Assembly (NCBI GenBank): GCA_029964075.1
Contig: CM057147.1
Location: 13,599,513-13,663,512 of the forward strand
Direction of reading: 5' to 3'
Length of the DNA stretch: 64,000 nucleotides
DNA from: Patiria pectinifera
Lineage: Eukaryota; Echinodermata; Asteroidea; Valvatida; Asterinidae
Both the position numbers and the translations under genes were made by a program. Shown piece after piece: positions 1 to 11,888 of the stretch (its first letter is position 1; every line of letters starts with the position of its first letter). Under the pieces are notes generated by a model. The model saw only the letters and a program-made list of their open reading frames with translations. It made no database searches and was not told the DNA's origin.

Positions 1-948
1 AAGCTGGACTGGATACCGATGTCAGAGTTCCTGTGCTTACAGGTTGTATAGGAACAGTTTACGATGGGTTTGATTGTGGAGTTGAAGGCGGAGAGAGGAG
101 AAACCATTGTTTGGCTGGGGAAAATTGCGACTGGCTGTCGATGACCCGTCTTGCACGTATGTACATCTGGAAGAACTCCATTTCTAACTCTGCCATCCAT
201 TTGTTTCTGCAATCTCAGACTCTATTTTTGCTCTTCAATGACATCCATTAGCTTAGAGTTTTCCTCTTCGATCTTTCCGAACAGTTGTTCTGCTTTGGTG
301 ATTTATTTTGCAACATTTTCAGATCACGTCGGTCATGGTGTAAGTTCCACAGGTTGGAGTACACTAGAGATGTCAAAGGTGTTATGAAATCGTAAATTTA
401 GTCCTGACACGTTGTTGCAATGGAGATGAGAAGACGACTATTTAACTGTCTTCTCATTAAATATTGGTAGTAAATTCAACAACTGTGTGTAATTCCTTGA
501 CATGCAAAGAACAGGGTAAAAGCAAGGAAATCTAGTGATCAAAGTTAGCACGATTCTGTGACTTTACGAACTCATTTGGTTGATGCTTAGTCTTCGCACC
601 AGGTGCATCCTTATTCTTCGCATTAGGCGGACACAGCAAAATTTCCCACGATTCCTAATATGGAAGAAAGAAAACATGTCAAGACATGACACGAACTGGC
701 AGCGTCACTAGACGTGATTATTTATAGCATTTCGCATAGAAATTGCTGAACTGGAGCGCGCCATTTAATACCACGTTTTAAAAAGTATAAAGGCGTGCAA
801 ATGCCAGCAAGCAAATGTATTTGTTACAGACATTATTTTTCTTTAAAATTCGTTCGGAAAAGATATTCATAGTTTACAAAAAGTACGTATATACCAGCTT
901 TAAGAACATACGATTATGTCTCTTTATTTCTGTTCATCTTTTTACAAG
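1..948 (+). other. Intron upstream of Patched-domain copy 1
   Basis: No exon was recognised here. From about 720 to 948 the sequence aligns with the intron just before the matching exon of copy 2 (about 27840-28081), sharing for example GCGCGCCATTTAA and GCAAATGCCAGCA. It ends in a pyrimidine-rich stretch and the acceptor ACAAG at 944-948. The preceding exon, visible in copy 2, is not found, so it must lie left of the window or be lost. Confidence 0.6.
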
Positions 949-2732
949 GTATTGGGGTTGATGACATGTTCATCATGCTGGCTGCTTGGCGACAGACTGA
1001 CGTCAGATGGTCAGTGGAACGACGCATGCGCCATGCCTTCTCTGAAGCCGCCATGTCTATTACCATCACGTCCATTACAGATGCTCTGGCCTTCGGAATT
1101 GGCGCTATTTCGTCCTTCAGATCCGTCCGTATATTCTGTATGTACACGGGTGTGGCCGTCATCTTTGACTACGCCTATCAGATCACTTTCTTCGGCGCCT
1201 GTATGGTGCTGACTGGTCGTCGCGAGGCAGCTAACCGACACTGCATGTCTTGCCTCAAAGTCCGACCTAAGAGTGAGCCTACGTCCAAAGCCTACACCAT
1301 ATTCTGCGCCGGCGGTTCGTCCCAGCAAACCACTGACATGGAGGTACAGGACACAAACGACCACGCCCTCATGCTGTTCTTCAAGAAGTACTATGGCCCG
1401 TTTATCACATGTTGGTGGGTGGTGATTCCGACAATATTACTGTTTCTGGGCTACCTAGGCACCTCCATCTACGGATGCACCCAGGTTCGTGAAGGTCTCA
1501 ACCTTCGTAATCTTGCCAGGGATAACTCAATCTTGGCCACCCACCTGGACGCTAAAAACACCTTCTTTACTGAGTACGGTCCACCTGTGGCACTCGTGTT
1601 CACAGAGCCCAGAGACGTGTGGAATCCACTGATACAAGAACTTATGGAGGAGACACTTGTAAAGATGGAAGAGAGTGAGTACACGTTCGATAAGGATCAA
1701 AATCTGACCGTGTCCTGGCTAAGAGACTATCTTGACTTTCTGGAAGCAATCAACGTCAGCAATCCTACCCAGGCTAAGTTCATGGATATTCTGCTAAACA
1801 CCTTTCTAGAGATCCCAGCGTTTCGGAGGTATGTGCTTGACATCACCTTCAGTGATGACAACCTGACCATTGTGGCGTCGCGATTCTTTGTTACTTCCAA
1901 GAACCTGGACTCAGAGGACAGGAAGAGATACATGATGACGGACCTGCGGGGCATCGCAGAGGAAGCTGATCTACCAGCCATTGTGTACCATCCACTTTTC
2001 ATTTACTATGATCAGTACCTGGTGATCTTATCTAATACGTTCCAGAACATCGGTATCGCAATAGGAGCCATGTTCATCGTGTCTTTGTTAATGATACCTC
2101 ATCCAGTATGCGCCATCCTTGTCACTCTGTCCATTGTCTCAATCGTCACAGGGGTGGTTGGACTCATGACTCTCTGGCAAGTCAACCTGGACTCCATCGC
2201 CATGACCAACCTGGTCATCTGTATTGGTTTCAGTGTGGACTTTTCAGCCCATATCAGTTATGCGTACATATCGGTCAACACAAACTCCCGTCGTGACAGC
2301 GTCATACATGCACTCTACTCCCTTGGGATGCCGATCGTTCAAGGAGCCCTCTCCACCATACTCGGCCTGTTTGTCCTATATTTTTCAGACTCTCACATCT
2401 TCCGGACTTTCTTTAAGACCATGTTCCTCGTGATCTCCCTTGGGGCGCTACACGGCCTTCTCTTCATCCCTGTCGGCCTCATGCTAGCAATTCCAGTAAA
2501 AATTCGCAGGATGGTGTACGCGACCGAGAACACACGAGACTTTCGTGACGTCGAAGACAGAGGTATTGCCACTATTTCTCAATACTCACACAACAATAAC
2601 CTGTACCCAATGAATGGTATGGCGAATTGCCGTATGTATCAGCCGACATATGATGGCTCATACGTTAATAGTGGATACAGAGATGGTTTCCTGCCCTCAC
2701 ACATTAATGCTAGACAAGACGTTCTGCCTTAA
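949..2732 (+). CDS. Patched domain-containing (PTCHD3-like) membrane protein, last exon, 5' partial
   Basis: This is the C-terminal part, about 594 codons, of a Patched/Dispatched-type RND-superfamily membrane protein. Family members are polytopic membrane proteins proposed to move sterols or other lipids; the substrate here is unknown. The exon opens after an ACAAG acceptor in phase 1 with the sterol-sensing-domain signature IGVDDMFIMLAAWRQTD. Counting from Met at 966, hydrophobic segments lie near residues 31-51 and 55-82 (end of the sterol-sensing domain), at 150-170 (WWVVIPTILLFLGY), then an extracellular loop, then five segments from about 360 to 512. GFSVDFSAH near 420 is the second-half counterpart of the GxGVDD motif. 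A hydrophilic tail of about 75 residues follows. There is no internal stop and the frame is intact to TAA. N-terminal exons are outside the window. Copy 2 at 26.3-29.8 kb is a broken duplicate. Confidence 0.9.
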
Positions 2733-2930
2733 CATAACTGGATAAGCTAGGAAATATCCCAGAGTGGTTACAATACGTCCCAACTATAGTTCGGATCGTC
2801 CCAACTTTAGTCGGGGTCATGTCAAATCATTGATTTTGGGGTTCACAGTTTAATCTTCAAGGGCAATTCAGCAGATGCACACTAAGGTATTAAGGAAAAG
2901 CTTCGTACAAGTTCAGAACTTTTACTTTCC

Positions 2931-2936
2931 AATAAA
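2931..2936 (+). terminator. Poly(A) signal of Patched-domain copy 1
   Basis: AATAAA lies about 200 bp after the stop codon. The surrounding 3' flank is conserved in copy 2, where the equivalent bases read CTATTAGAAAGG, so the hexamer is absent in the broken copy. Confidence 0.5.
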
Positions 2937-3479
2937 AAGGTATAAAACTAAACCATTATATTTGATTTACCTTTTTGAAACACCCTGTACTTGGTCCTGA
3001 CCTTTCATCTCAGATGGAACTGAATTTTTATCTACGGAATTCCGTAGACAGTGAGATCTATTTCGTGCAAGTTTATTGTAAAAATGTATAGACCTATGTT
3101 AACAATATATTGGTGTGCAGAAGTGGATAAATGTAAATTCGCCAGTGAACACGTTTGCAACATATATGCGTTAATTTTGAAATGATTCCGATGAAATTAA
3201 GGTGGTAGAGCTTTCTGCATTAATAGATATTTTCAGTGTTCAGTTTGCGATTTATCTTGGTTTACCTGTATAAGTAAGGACATACAAATATAATGGCAAT
3301 TATAAAAGAAAGCTTGGCTGATTGAAATCACATTGATTTCAATATATGATTTAAATCGCGGTTTAAATCACATGATTTGTTTTGTTTTTAATCAGTCATT
3401 TCAATCAATTTTCGGGGTGTAAAAAGCTTATTTATGGCAAAATCAATTGATTGAGGGTCAATTCAATCATTCAAATCAA

Positions 3480-4060
3480 CTAATTTCACATAAATGCAAA
3501 GTTTAATGCCGAATAAAAAAAATATGTTTCTTGTCCGGGGTTTTTGAAAAAAGGGAGGAAGTGGGGCTTTTTATTGTTTATTTTTTATTTTTTTCAAGAT
3601 GACAGAGTATTTTCAGTTGGGTTTCTCATTGTGGACACTTGATGAATTGAATTTATTAAATCTGCTGTTTTTCACTCGTTTGTGTATTAAATAAACAAGA
3701 AATAACAGAAAAAAAGATGAGTGTTAGTTCGTGAAGCCGAAAAGGCTGCGAAACTGTAAATTTTCGTTTTCGCTATTTTAAAATTTCCTGCAACCGTTGG
3801 TGTTCCACTGTTCAAAGACACTTTTTAAAATGAAAGAAGAGTTGGACAAGAGAACTGAACATATTTACAGTGTCATTTAGAGTTGTATTGGTATTGGTAT
3901 TTATTTTGCGAAGAATTTGTGAACTTTTCGGTATTTTTTCCCTACATTTTTCAAAAATAAAATAATAAAAAAAATCCAGGCGGCCTCCAAAAGGAAAAAG
4001 GCGGTGACGAGAAACATGTTTTTTTTTTTACTTCGCCTAAGATGCTGTTAACGTTACACA
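3480..4060 (+). repeat. Dispersed repeat, partner inverted at 15860-16240
   Basis: This stretch interrupts the homology between the two duplicated blocks. It matches the reverse complement of about 15860-16240 in at least three places: the CAACCGTTG / TTCAAAGACACTTTT region, the CGGGTTTTTG plus GGAAG region, and the segment with AGAAACATGTTT next to CTTCGCCT. No ORF of note. Confidence 0.65.
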
Positions 4061-4360
4061 TTCAAACACCCCTACTTAATCAGCATCGATTTGACCTAGC
4101 TTTTGCATACATCATTGTTTTGATTTAAGCCAAGATTCGAATCCTAAAGTTTTTCTTCGAAGTTTGAATTTTAAGATCTTGTACAATATCAATGAATTGT
4201 TCAGTCAGCACACTCAATTTGGCTTTGATCATTCCTTTATAAAATTATGTTTTAAATAATAATATCCATCATTTTTAGTCTCAGGTCTATGGGGAAATTC
4301 TGTCTGGAAATTTCCGAATACTGAATAGAGTTCTGTGGATGATGAGTGTTATAGGAACCT

Positions 4361-5151
4361 AAAAACTCCTCGTTAATGGTGTAGGTATGCATGGGAAGAT
4401 TTTGAGACAAATCAATATTTTAGAGGTTAAAACAATTTTAAAAATATCTGATTTAACTTGTTTTATCTGATTTAAATGAAAAAAATCTGTGTGTTCTTGT
4501 TTACAATAATAAAAAAAAAATAATACAAATCGCCAACCCTGCAGACAGTCCTATTTACAAGGGAGTCAAAAATCATTCATTTAAATACAGAGTAAAACTC
4601 TTTTGTGACTAAAGCATGAAACTTCGCACGTTGGTTCTTCATGCCATGAAGACAATTTTCACATGTGAAGACATTTCATATTTGACCTCTGGTGACCTTT
4701 GAGAGGTCAATGACCTTTACATTCACTATTTATAACAATTGTTCTTGAAAACACCATTTTCATAAAAGTTCGAAACCTGTGGAATGGTTTTCCCCGCGAC
4801 CCATTTGTCATGGCCTAAGTCCCAACATGGGTCACAATCAGTGTGTCATAATTGTAACTTTACTTTACTTTATTTGAAATTATGCAAATTATTATACGGC
4901 ATTTGGCAAATTTGGGAAACATTGGGATCTCAAAAGGTACCCAGGACTAGCATAATGATGAAATCATGTAAAAAGACAAATTGTTGCTTAAAGGGAATAT
5001 ACAACATTTGCTGTTGCTGCAGTTTTAAGAAATATATGGATTTGGAGGATTAGTATGTTATAGCAATTTTGTTGAACTGACTTGTTTCACGTTTTGGGCC
5101 GGTAGATGCTGGAAAAACCAAGAAAATCAATCATGTTCTTGTAGTCTGGTT
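4361..5151. other. Unassigned non-coding stretch
   Basis: AT-rich, with no ORF resembling a known protein. About 4860-4980 is repeated at 6640-6775 (shared AATTTGGGAAACAT and CCAGGACTAG / CCTAGGACTAG), so the sequence left of the hAT-like insertion at 5160 belongs to the same diverged repeat as the sequence to its right. Confidence 0.5.
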
Positions 5152-5159
5152 CCCTGACC

Positions 5160-6063
5160 CCATTGGCAGATCCAGCAGGGGGCGCAGGGGGCGCACGCCC
5201 CCTGGCAAATATTTTTAAATGTTTACTATCGTTGGAAAACGGACGGTGATCGATCCGACGGGCCACGCATTTTGAGTTTGAGGAAGAACAATCGTTCAAA
5301 AGGCGTGGCAATTTTCGCGCACCTCCTAATATAGCTCTTTGGACTGCACGCGAACAACTGCTGCGTACGATACCTATGAAGGTCAAACCGTTTTCACGCT
5401 CCGGGCTTGTTGACTAAATAAAATCAAACAATGGCCAATTCAGATTCTATTAAAATATTTTTTTTCGGATACGTTTCATGCCAGTTTGTCACACTCCCCA
5501 AATATGGATCGGCTGTAATGAAATATTTAAATTCCATGTCAGTTATTGTGACCGAGCGCGGAACAATTACAAATTAGGTGCATGTTCTCAACTTTAGGCT
5601 TTGAATACAGAAGAAACTTCATAAGAGCAAGAGTACATATATAGGCCTATATGTATTTGAAACAAATGAAACAAAATATCCCCTCATAAATTTAAAAACT
5701 TCTGCTAAAAAAAGGGGCTTGGCGCTCCGCGCTCGCATTAGTCCTCCGGCCAAATTCCCTCTATGCTATAATTTCACCCGAGCGGTGCCCCACCTTTTTT
5801 GTACCTTCAGCAAATGGCTGAGGCTTGGACTACAAGTGGCCTAAATCCCTTTCCAAAATAAAAAGTTGTGAAAAAATACGGAGATGGAAAATAGTTCTCA
5901 ACTTTGAGTACATAACAAACTTTATAAAGAACAAAAAAATAACAAATTTAAAAGGAATTTTCGATGTTTAAAACGTTTTATAAACGGTGGTAAGTGGCCA
6001 GGAATCGCCTCAGATTGCACCACAGAGCATCTAATGGCAAATGGCAGTCTGGATCCGCCCCTG
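5160..6063. mobile_element. hAT-like non-autonomous transposon (about 0.9 kb)
   Basis: The right end reads CTGGATCCGCCCCTG and the left end is a degraded copy containing GGCAGATCCAG. The flanks repeat CCCTGACC at 5152-5159 and 6064-6071 (extended match CCCTGACCCCA), an 8-bp target duplication typical of hAT elements. A related element with the same terminal motif lies at 62416-62734, and both carry a segment ending CACCACAGAGCATCTA. No transposase ORF; the minus-strand ORF across 5087-5386 is not a recognisable protein. Confidence 0.7.
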
Positions 6064-6479
6064 CCCTGACCCCACTTACGATGAATCAGAGCAATGTATA
6101 GACGTTGGGGAATGGTAAGGTCAAAGAATCCTTCACAGGTGTGTGATCAATTGCAAAGAAAATGCGAAATAACTAAATTTGAAAAATTAAGAGCATTTTT
6201 TTGAAAAAAAAGCCAGTTTTCTCCAACGCTGGTAATAAGCCGACCAGCGTTGGAAAAATACATTTTTTTTTGAAAATGTCAGCACACCAGCACGATTAAC
6301 AGGATGCTTTTAATTGAATGTCATTCCCTAACAATCCAGTAAGGTATTTCGTGATAATGTGATCATTTCGTTTTTGATGTTTGCAAATGTTGTATATTCC
6401 CTTTAAAGCACCCAAAAAGCAATGTAGGACGAGAATTATGGCAAAATCAATATGAAAATCATGTTTTTAAGTGGTCATT

Positions 6480-6955
6480 TTGAATTTATGCAAATTAGGT
6501 ATATTTCCACCACTTGGATTTTTTTGGGACTATTTTAGGGGCCTTATAGAAATGCACCGTGATATTTATGTATAAATAACCGAACTTGGATTATCAGGGA
6601 AAATTCAATTGTAACATGTCCACACATGGCAGCCTTAATTTTAACTTTAATTTATGCAAATTAATATATGGCATTTATGCAAATTAATATACGACATATG
6701 GACAATTTGGGAAACATGGGGATCTTGAAAGTTACCTAGGACTAGAATAATGATAAAATCAATGTAAACGGACTAAACTTGTCGTTTCAAGTACCTCAAA
6801 AAGCTATCGAGTATGAGAAATATGACCAAATCAATGTGAAAGTCCTAAAATTTTCGGCCATTTTTGATTTATGCAAATTAGGCATATTTCCACCACTTGG
6901 ATTTTTTTGGACTTTTAGTATGTCATTTTAGGGACCTTATAGAAATGCACTGTGG
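6480..6955 (+). repeat. Direct tandem duplication of about 385 bp period
   Basis: Two near-identical blocks, about 6489-6556 and 6873-6950, each read from GCAAATTAG through ATTTCCACCACTTGG to CCTTATAGAAATGCAC. The intervening sequence also echoes 4860-4980. No coding signal. Confidence 0.6.
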
Positions 6956-7667
6956 TGAAAAAAATTATGTTGCAATTTGTTTGAGGTTCACTCAAAAAAT
7001 GAAGTATTTTGCCTGGACTAAGAGCGCAACGCATGCTACTAGGACGTATCAACAGCGAGCAGAGCGTAGTGTGAGCACAGTGACAGCGCTACGGCAGCGA
7101 CTAGATCAAGTAATTGGGCTTGACAGGGGCGCATAGAGAGCGAGTTGAACGCATCGTAAGCGCGGAAAGAGCACAGTATGAGCGTAGCTTGAGCTTCTTT
7201 GAGGCAGAAAGTTGTCATTTTATTGCGTCCTCGCTGCGATTGTTAAATTTATGGAAAAAAAAAATTGGTCGCCGTAAGGTCTCCTATGAGAGCACATATA
7301 ATGTAACAGGCCCTTTATGGTATACTATTGATCGGAACGAGTCACAGACATTTCAGGACTGACTCTTGACTTTTTGAGTGCGATACAGCTAGCATCAGTT
7401 GGAATTTAACCCATTCCGTCGGGTTGGGGTCTTCGTCTTCCCTGAGATGTCACGCCCTAAACGATACAAGAAGAAGGCCCGGAGGTCACCTCCCCCGTAT
7501 GTCAGTGGTTGTCGCCGCGGGCCCGGACGTCCCCGGTAGTCGGAACTTGGGTGAAGCAATTGCGCTTTTAGGTGTAGGTTTATCCGTAGTATTGGAATGA
7601 TTATAACCGTTAGCTTGTAAGGGGTAAATGGAAATTTTAATTTTTAGAACTGGTAGCAGGTAAGTGG
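6956..7667. other. Unassigned stretch
   Basis: Short overlapping ORFs (6897-7362) are compositionally odd, with many GAGCG/CAGCG words, but match no protein I recognise and have no convincing splice context. Nothing else seen. Confidence 0.4.
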
Positions 7668-7965
7668 AGTGTCATGGCCTAGCGGTTAAGAACACCGGAC
7701 TCATGTTCTGGTGTTTCAGAGGCAACAGTGACGTGGGTTCGAGCCCGCCGGCCGACACTTGTGCTCTCAAGCAAGGCACTTAACCATTATTGCTTCGTCC
7801 TTCGGATGGGACGTTAAGCCGTAGGTCCCGTGTGTTGTATAAATGCACGTAAAAGAACCCAGTAAACACTTATCGCTAAGAGAAGGGGTTTGCCCCGGTG
7901 TTTCTGGCCTCCTGTATAAACTCCCACGTGGAGTATTTAGGAGAAGAACCAACCAAGAACCAAGT
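7668..7965 (+). mobile_element. tRNA-derived SINE
   Basis: It has a tRNA-like head with an A-box-like TGGCCTAGCGGTTAAG near 7676 and a B-box-like GGGTTCGAGCCC near 7735, spaced as in an RNA polymerase III promoter. The body follows with GCAAGGCACTTAACC, a word shared in spirit with the second SINE at 46.6 kb. The head does not fold as a clean modern tRNA and continues into unrelated body sequence, so this is a SINE and not a tRNA gene. Confidence 0.75.
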
Positions 7966-9040
7966 AAATTGTACAAGTGATTGTTAAACCATGCTTGTTG
8001 GACTGTTTCAAGCGAATAAATGATTGCTTCTCTTCACAACTTGTAACTATAGTAAAACGTGCATCTTGCCCTTATTTTATTTCTGAGTATTGTTCAGTTA
8101 AATTATCAGGGGACTACTGAAGGTCAATCTTTTAGGGTGAGCCATCCGGGGATGCGACAGGGGGTATGGGTGAAGATCAAGCCAAGAAAAAAAGGAAAAA
8201 AAACAATAGGAAGACACTCTGGACAGTCAAGCAAATCTTTCTCGACACCTACAAGGATTTTTTGTCAAGTTACTTACATCTGAAAGGTGATGATACTCAT
8301 TTAGGTATTGTGGAGGCTCTGGAAGAAAAAAAAATGAATAAAGGCACGAGACTAAACAAAGATAAGAAAATATTATATAAAATACATGTAATTACCTCTC
8401 TGAAGTCGATCTATTTCCTCCACTTTGTTCTTTTGATAGGAGTCGAGTCCAGAGGTCGCTCGTATCTTTGTTTTTACCCTGCACGCGTGCGCGCGCAACT
8501 TCGGACATTTATTTTATTCTAAAGTGTTTACTCTAATGTGTTTATTCATTGTAAAAAAAAAAATAAGCAAAACACATGGCACAAAAAGCCCGTCTTGTGG
8601 CCGGTTTTAAACGGATGATAAAGACATGGCTAGCTGGTCTTAAACACTTTTCTAGTGTCACATGAAATTTTGACTCCCATGAAATCTGGTGCCCTTCAAC
8701 GTTTCATTGGTTAAACGTTCAAATTCCAATGCATGCGCAATACTACCAGTAAATCATTATTTCATAATCCGATATTCACACTGCACCAGCCCAGCTGCGT
8801 TTTGCGCGACATCGCGCAGTACGCACGACCATGGAGATGGAATGCGCGACGCACACGCAATTGTGGACGGGCATTCCATATTATAGTCAGAGGGATGTTT
8901 CGTAAAACATGAAGTAAGATTGTTGAACAAAATGGTTAACAACGTCTAGTTTTTGACTTGTTTTGATTTTTGGACCGAAACGATTTTTTTTTGACCAAAA
9001 AGGTATTTATGAATGGGAATAAATATGTGTTCCGTCGGTA
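7966..9040. other. Unassigned stretch
   Basis: It contains the ORF 8166-8522, lysine-rich from oligo-A tracts and without recognisable domains, and low-complexity A/T runs. No supported gene. Confidence 0.4.
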
Positions 9041-9049
9041 TTTAACACT

Positions 9050-9126
9050 CTCTTTAAAACCGGTGTGAGTCTGGATGGGTGATAATTACTCGAGGCGAAC
9101 CCATCCAGACTCACACCTGTTTTAAA
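9050..9126. repeat. Near-perfect hairpin (about 25-bp arms)
   Basis: The left arm ends GGTGTGAGTCTGGATGGGT and the right arm begins ACCCATCCAGACTCACACC, separated by a loop of about 18 bases. The flanks TTTAAAACC and GTTTTAAAC extend the pairing with one or two mismatches. Confidence 0.8.
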
Positions 9127-9179
9127 CAAGGATATTTACAATTTGAATTCAATCTTTGAGTCCAGTGGTCGTAGGTTGA

Positions 9180-10340
9180 ACTTGTTGCCATATCTGTGTG
9201 TTTATTTTGCATTTTATAACTACACATATTTCCAAGACGTGGGCTGATTGAATTGTTTAACTTTACGTGTTTCCAAACAGTGGGTTGTTGGGGAAAGCAT
9301 GCCCAAGTTTCGGGGCAAGCGAACCAAGGAATTACAATTTGAACTCAATCTTGGAGTCCAGTGGTCGGAGTTTGCAAATCTTGCCACAATAGTATCAGTT
9401 ATTCCTACGTATAGTTGCATTTTATTGATTGTTTGGGCAAGCGGGTGTGTAAATGATATTTCCCATTACTACTGATTCTTTAAAACCAATGGTTAAGAGT
9501 TTGCTCTTAATCATTGCAATAATGTTATCCGTTATTCTTTGATATGCATATCTGCATCTTTTATTTTACAACCATATGTACAAGCAAGGGTTATGCAGTG
9601 ATGGCGTCCATTATTCCTCAATTTATTATCTATTTGTTTACTTTGCATTTTATAATTTCCAAGCAATGAATGGTTTGGGCCAGCATGCCCAAGTTGTTGG
9701 GGCAAGCGTGCCAATGACATTTAAAATTTTCATTCAGTCTTTGAGTCTTTGAGTACTTGTTGTCATTATGCAGTGAGGGTGTAGATTATTTCTCAATGTA
9801 TTATCTGTATGTTTACTTTGCATTTTACAACGGTACATGTTACCAAGCAGTGGGTTGATTGGGCAAGAATGCCTAAGTTTTGGGGTAAGCGTGCTTAGAA
9901 TGTTTCACATTTGAACTGATTCTTTGAAACCAATGGCCAGAGGCTGCGATTCTTGCCATAATGGTGACAGTTACTCTCTTACGTATCCATGTGCTCTATT
10001 GATTATTTGGGCAAGCATGCCCAAGTTTCTGGGGCAGGTGTGCCAAGGACATTTCCAATAGTCACTGATTCTTTCAAACCAATGGTCAGGGTTTGCACTT
10101 AATCATTGCAACAATGTATAGCTGCATCTTTTATTTTCCACCATGTTTACAAGCAAGGGTTTGTTTGAGTAAGCATGCCAAAGTGTTTGTGGCAAGTGTG
10201 CCCAGGATATTCGCAAGTTGCACTCATTCTACAAAACAGTTTGCACTACATGTATTTGCAATAAATGGCCAGGGTTCATTTTCCTGAAAGTTTTATCTGC
10301 ATGCTACTACTTTGCAAGCTACAAAGGCATTTCCAAGCAA
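9180..10340 (+). repeat. Diverged tandem array with GGGCAAGCATGCCCAAG core
   Basis: About seven units of 150-200 bp recur. Each contains variants of TTGCATTTTA, CCAAGCAGTGGGTTG, GGGCAAGCATGCCCAAGTTT, GGGGCAAGCGTGCCAAGGACA and CTTTAAAACCAATGG. Clear cores are near 9290, 9430, 9685, 9870, 10010 and 10170. The core includes the palindrome GGGCATGCCC-like GCATGC. No ORF spans the array. Confidence 0.7.
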
Positions 10341-11340
10341 TGGGTGGTCTGTTTTTTTATCTTGTTGCGGTATTCATGGCAACTCATTTTCAGTACAAAT
10401 TCAGGTAATTGCATTCCGTTGCACTCCTCCACTGTTCGTGTTTAATTCACTCGTCGGGGTAGGGCTCTATGCGTGCTGCCTCAGTCGTCCCAGTGGGGCG
10501 CGTGTTGCGCGTTTGGCAAAGAAGGCCCTGTCACACTGTCTGCGATCTGTGCAGTGTATTAAAATCAAAGGCACCAATAATGAATACAGTCTGTACAGTG
10601 TACACGGTTGATGTGGTGAAAAAAAATAGCAGAAGTTGAGCAGAAAAAGAATAAAATAAACACATTTTTATTTGAATTTTTTTCCTGAGAGGGATACTTT
10701 AAATTTGGCAAGAAAGACACATGCATGAAAGACTTGTGGTTGCAACAATCCATGCCTATATTCAGTTTGTAAAACCATGCATAAAGCTTTGTTGAAAGGC
10801 AATGGTATTCAGACACGTTTTGACAACTAGAATTGGAAGTTTCAACAAAAGTACTGATCGTAATTTCCAAGAGTCATTCTATCAAGCTGTGACATATCGG
10901 TACCTGTACATCATTTGCATGTTCATGTGTGTATTGTATGGAACAAACTTTATGATGAATCTCTTTAAAAGTACTGTACATGTACATTGTAGTTTCCGGA
11001 ACTGACATCTTGTAGATTAGGACGATGATTCCAACTGCTTGTTAAGGATGCATGCCGCTGCCTCCAATTTGCAGAGCTGGGGCAGAAGCAGTCAGACAGT
11101 CTTGGTCTTGTACATGCACATACTGCAGATCATCTCGGTAGTTTTTGGTTAATCATCTCCACAGCGCACAGGATCATGGAGACAGGTAGATGTAGAATTC
11201 TAGATGTATCATTTGAGGAAGTCTGCAGTGGGGAAAATGAATTGTTCATTTTATAAATGATAATATTTACAAAAGAAGTGTGATATTAATAAAATTAATC
11301 TCTACTAACAAACATGGCCATGATGACCGAAGAATCTTAT
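10341..11340. other. Unassigned stretch
   Basis: Small ORFs (10312-10611 plus, 10565-10870 minus) have no recognisable domains. No repeat structure seen. Confidence 0.35.
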
Positions 11341-11349
11341 TCCTCAATG

Positions 11350-11879
11350 TAGCTTGAGTAACTCCAGCTGACATGCTCATATTCATTCACATGTAGCGCT
11401 GGAGACATAACCTATTCGTTAAAGTGTGGTAACAAGAGACCCTTAAAAAGGGCCTTTACAAAAATGGTCCATTTCCCTTCTATAATCCTACCCCAGAGTC
11501 CATGGACATACCTCACACCATTCAGCAGTCATTCACGAAGCTAATGATCGCCTTGAAACAGAAACCCCCAAAAATTTGAAAATTGTTTGACGATTTCGGC
11601 GGCTTGTCCATAAAAACCGTCCAGTTCCAACGGTTGTCGTCCATCTTGTTTACTTAATTATGCAAATAAATGCACACGTGATGATTATCTGAAAAAAAAG
11701 AATTGTGCGATGTATGTGGGTACCACACCGCTTTCAAGCGCCGCTAGTGGGTTCAATTTTCGTCTGGTGCGTTGCCTTGCTTTCCACGACTGCTATTCAC
11801 CACACTCTAACGAATAGGTTATGTCTCCAGTGCTACATGTGAATGAATATGAGCATGTCAGCTGGAGTTACTCGAGCTA
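11350..11879. mobile_element. MITE with about 90-bp inverted ends and 9-bp target duplication
   Basis: The ends are TAGCTTGAGTAACTCCAGCT on the left and its near-perfect complement (one mismatch) on the right. Pairing continues through GACATGCTCATATTCATTCA and about 45 bp more. Both flanks read TCCTCAATG (11341-11349 and 11880-11888), an exact 9-bp duplication. Nine-base duplications are typical of Mutator-like and some other superfamilies. There is no transposase, so it is non-autonomous. Confidence 0.85.
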
Positions 11880-11888
11880 TCCTCAATG

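Larger units (their letters stand above)
720..4360 (+). repeat. Segmental duplication, copy A
   Basis: The intron end, last exon and 3' flank are repeated in the same orientation at about 27840-31325. Landmarks past the stop codon include CTACGGAATTCCGTAGACAG near 3032 and 30630, and AATGAATTGTTCAGTCAG near 4190 and 31200. Copy A carries an extra dispersed repeat (about 3480-4060). Copy B carries a separate 488-bp insertion (29980-30467). Confidence 0.85.

Noticed and set aside
7670..7760. Functional tRNA gene
   Set aside because: A and B boxes are present, but the sequence continues into SINE body and does not give a clean cloverleaf; the same holds for 46590-46689.
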